From SFHK01 sp963618055 (GTDB lineage Bacteria; Bacillota; Clostridia; Christensenellales; Aristaeellaceae): a stretch of DNA of 25,636 bases. The DNA is taken from contig CAVERI010000037.1 in the NCBI GenBank assembly GCA_963618055.1, forward strand, positions 1-25,636. Direction: 5' to 3'. This document shows positions 24,183-25,636 of this stretch, piece by piece. The position numbers were made by a program, and so were the translations under genes. The notes under the pieces are model-generated. The model made no database searches. It was not told where the DNA came from and saw only the letters and a program-made list of their open reading frames with translations. Within the stretch, counting starts at the first letter, position 1; each line of letters opens with the position of its first letter.

Positions 24183-24974
24183 ATGAGCAGGGAAGTCATG
24201 ACGTTTCGCGGGGAGTATCATTTTCTGAGCAACATGTACAGTGCGCGCTTTGAGTGGGATGGCAGAACCTATCTGAACAGCGAAGCCGCCTTCCAGTCCG
24301 CCAAGTCCCTCGATCCAGCCGTGCGGGACGGGTTCAGCGCCATGAATGGCACGGTGGCCAAACGTGAAGGGAAAAAGGTTCAGCTGCGCGCGGACTGGGA
24401 AACCGTGAAGAACGGCATCATGGAAGAGGTCGTTCGGGCAAAGTTTTCGCAGAATCCCGATCTGCTTCAAAAGCTGCTCGATACGGGCGATCTTGAGCTG
24501 ACGGAGGGAAACGGCTGGCACGATACCTACTGGGGCGTCGATGTGCGGACTGGCAAGGGAGAAAACCATCTGGGCAGGATTCTGATGAAAAATCGCTCAG
24601 AGCTCGGCGGAGCCGCGTACACGGAGCGCGTTCAGCACCTTCGCGACGAGCGGGACAGCGAAAAGCAAACCGAAGCCGCCGCGCTTCAAACGGCAATCGA
24701 CGCCATTCAGGCGGAGCTGAACGCGCTGCCGGCATGCGATTTCACCGGCATGGAAATGCGGACAAAGGCCTTCGGACGCGTGAAAATCCTCCGGCAGGAA
24801 GAAGACCGGCTCAAATTCGAAGTAAACGGCGTTGAAAAGACGTTTGTCCTTCCTGCCTGCATCGCGCAGGGGTTTCTGATTCCGGACGAACCCGCTGTCA
24901 TCGCCGCATTCCAGCGCAGACAGGAACTGGAAGAAAAGCTCAAATCGCTGCAAAAGAATGGGCTTCCGAAATAA
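24183..24974 (+). CDS. NADAR-domain protein with coiled-coil and small beta-domain C-terminal extension
   Basis: Residues 6-140 are a NADAR domain (DUF1768, YbiA-like), a family of N-glycosidases acting on riboflavin precursors and, in some members, on ADP-ribosylated guanine in nucleic acids. Visible signatures are FRGEYHFLSNMY, the acidic residue in LNSEAAFQSAK (E34), VVRAKFSQNPDLLQKLL, GNGWHDTYWGVD and RTGKGENHLGRILM. About 120 extra residues follow. They form a charged probable coiled coil (145-182), then a compact beta segment MRTKAFGRVKILRQ...EKTFVLPACIAQGFL (191-232), which resembles the AFGxG...F.LP..F..GFL modules attached to nucleic-acid enzymes, and a second short coil. Minimal YbiA proteins have about 160 residues. 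A small unknown gene follows 46 bp downstream. GC falls along the gene. Confidence 0.88.
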   Translation: MSREVMTFRGEYHFLSNMYSARFEWDGRTYLNSEAAFQSAKSLDPAVRDGFSAMNGTVAKREGKKVQLRADWETVKNGIMEEVVRAKFSQNPDLLQKLLDTGDLELTEGNGWHDTYWGVDVRTGKGENHLGRILMKNRSELGGAAYTERVQHLRDERDSEKQTEAAALQTAIDAIQAELNALPACDFTGMEMRTKAFGRVKILRQEEDRLKFEVNGVEKTFVLPACIAQGFLIPDEPAVIAAFQRRQELEEKLKSLQKNGLPK

Positions 24975-25020
24975 ATCATGCGTCCGGCAGTGGCAATTCT
25001 GGACGAAGGAGTGACAACGT

Positions 25021-25383
25021 GTGTACATCCAAGATGTTCTGCGTTTCGATAAAAGCGGAAAGGAAGCCGAGCTCATCGTTTCGGACGGCTCATATGAAGT
25101 TCTTTGCTATGCGTATCCAATCGTTGCAGTCAAAACCGGAATGACAATCAGCGGCCTATCGGGCTTCTCATGCACGAATGTAGTACGAGCCGTTGAACAG
25201 CGCTGCGCCGTATCAAAACTGCCGCCATATTTTGCTTATAACATAACGGGAAAGCTGATTTCAAAGCAAAAGGGAATTGTTCAAGTCGGAAGCCTGAAAA
25301 TCAGCTTGGACGCGTACATACCGAACGATCTATCCGAAGGCGAATACGTTTCCCTTGACGTTCTGCGTCTCGATTTGGATTAG
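25021..25383 (+). CDS. Unrecognised 120-residue protein
   Basis: I do not recognise a characterised family. The reading frame starts at a GTG with GGAG 7 bases upstream and encodes 120 residues, apparently rich in beta strands, with no signal peptide or membrane segment. Notable segments are the start YIQDVLRFDKSGKEAELIV, the middle YEVLCYAYP and a well-formed end: GKLISKQKGIVQVGSLKISL, IPNDLSEGEYVSLDVLRLDLD. Alternating hydrophobic residues there suggest a small barrel, such as an OB- or SH3-like fold (inference). Bases 25081-25260 are 86/180 GC (48%), well below the core genes of the window, which suggests a different origin. It lies 46 bp after the NADAR gene in the same direction and is followed by a hairpin, so the two are probably co-transcribed. 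Confidence 0.75.
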   Translation: MYIQDVLRFDKSGKEAELIVSDGSYEVLCYAYPIVAVKTGMTISGLSGFSCTNVVRAVEQRCAVSKLPPYFAYNITGKLISKQKGIVQVGSLKISLDAYIPNDLSEGEYVSLDVLRLDLD

Positions 25384-25397
25384 CCTGATCCCTTCAC

Positions 25398-25432
25398 AAG
25401 GACGCTTCCCTGCCTATTAAGGAAGCGTCCTT
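25398..25432 (+). terminator. Hairpin after the unknown gene
   Basis: AAGGACGCTTCC (25398-25409) pairs perfectly with GGAAGCGTCCTT (25421-25432) over 12 bp with an 11-base loop. The stem is strong, but only TTTCC follows, so termination may be incomplete. It probably marks the end of the NADAR-unknown gene transcript. Confidence 0.7.
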
Positions 25433-25460
25433 TCCGCGAGCAGAAAGCGCCTTTTAAGCA

Positions 25461-25495
25461 AAAAGAAGTTCCGACTGTTTTATTAGCCGGAACTT
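25461..25495 (-). terminator. Rho-independent terminator of the tRNA operon
   Basis: On the minus strand AAGTTCCGGCT (25495-25485) pairs with AGTCGGAACTT (25476-25466) with one G-U pair and an 8-base loop, followed by CTTTTTG. It lies 3 bases downstream of tRNA-Cys. Confidence 0.85.
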
Positions 25496-25497
25496 TC

Positions 25498-25569
25498 AGG
25501 TGCCACCCGGATTCGGACCGGGGAATGAAGGTTTTGCAGACCTTTGCCTTACCACTTGGCTATGGCACC
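25498..25569 (-). tRNA. tRNA-Cys (GCA)
   Basis: The minus strand folds into a full 72-nucleotide cloverleaf. It has acceptor stem GGTGCCA/TGGCACC, D arm GCC-AAGTGGTAA-GGC, anticodon arm AAGGT-CTGCAAA-ACCTT with anticodon GCA, T stem CCCGG/CCGGG and discriminator U73, as expected for tRNA-Cys. CCA is not encoded. The T loop reads TCCGAAT, so position 55 is C instead of the nearly universal U. Confidence 0.95.
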
Positions 25570-25581
25570 GGGTATAAGAAA

Positions 25582-25636
25582 AGCGGTAGACGAGACTCGG
25601 ACTCGCGACCTCCACCTTGGCAAGGTGGCGCTCTAC
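25582..25636 (-). tRNA. tRNA-Gly (GCC), 5' part outside window
   Basis: The last 55 nucleotides of a tRNA run off the window edge on the minus strand. They include the end of the D arm (GTAGAGC), anticodon arm CCACC-TTGCCAA-GGTGG with anticodon GCC, T stem GCGAG/CTCGT, 3' acceptor strand CTACCGC and discriminator U73, as in bacterial tRNA-Gly. The T loop is TCCGAGT, again with C at position 55. Twelve bases separate it from tRNA-Cys, so both are processed from one transcript. Confidence 0.9.

Noticed and set aside
25384..25500. Attachment site or integrase remnant between the unknown gene and tRNA-Cys
   Set aside because: The tRNA 3' end is not repeated in the window and no integrase is present; the repeats there are explained by two hairpin terminators.

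Overview
The window looks like chromosomal DNA from a GC-rich, endospore-forming clostridial Bacillota, possibly a gut lineage. The evidence is the spoIIAA-spoIIAB-sigF operon and spoVT (sporulation), the Gram-positive ctsR-mcsA-mcsB-clpC heat-shock operon, strong purine-rich Shine-Dalgarno (SD) sequences, frequent 4-bp stop/start overlaps, and about two-thirds GC in sampled coding lines. The genus cannot be named from this sequence alone.

Layout. Bases 1-4.6 kb (minus strand): a B12-type radical SAM protein, its DUF2344 partner, RNase G/E and miaB (cut by the window edge) form a tight RNA-processing and tRNA-modification operon. Bases 4.7-6.1 kb (plus): a diaminopimelate decarboxylase that converges on sigF with 4 bp between the stop codons. 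Bases 6.1-9.3 kb (minus): the spoIIA operon, and behind it a short FtsH-like protease. Bases 9.4-11.7 kb (plus): a class A penicillin-binding protein, separated from clpC by a bidirectional terminator. Bases 11.8-16.4 kb (minus): ctsR-mcsA-mcsB-clpC, with a CtsR box and promoter at its head. Bases 16.5-21.5 kb (minus): spoVT, yabN/mazG, hup, rqcP, fused ispDF, luxS and mtnN. This resembles the spoVT-yabN-yabO neighbourhood, with isoprenoid and SAM-recycling genes where yabP/yabQ/divIC might be expected. Bases 21.6-23.9 kb (minus): a GH4 glycosidase followed by a PfkB-family sugar kinase. Bases 24.1-25.4 kb (plus): a NADAR-domain protein with an unusual C-terminal extension, then an unrecognised 120-residue protein of clearly lower GC. 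Bases 25.5-25.6 kb (minus): tRNA-Cys and the 3' part of tRNA-Gly.

How the genes work together. CtsR represses its own operon; McsA/McsB tag proteins with phosphoarginine and ClpC unfolds them. SpoIIAA/SpoIIAB control SigF, the first forespore sigma factor, and SpoVT acts later in the forespore. MtnN and LuxS together detoxify S-adenosylhomocysteine and make the AI-2 precursor. RqcP and HU are housekeeping factors for ribosome rescue and the nucleoid.

Most of the window is conserved core genome. The places most worth a second look are the NADAR plus unknown-gene pair beside the tRNA genes, the C55 substitution in both tRNA T-loops, a hairpin that overlaps the spoIIAA ribosome-binding site, and the FtsH-like protein that lacks its extracytoplasmic domain. 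I saw no insertion sequence, CRISPR array, rRNA or prophage gene.
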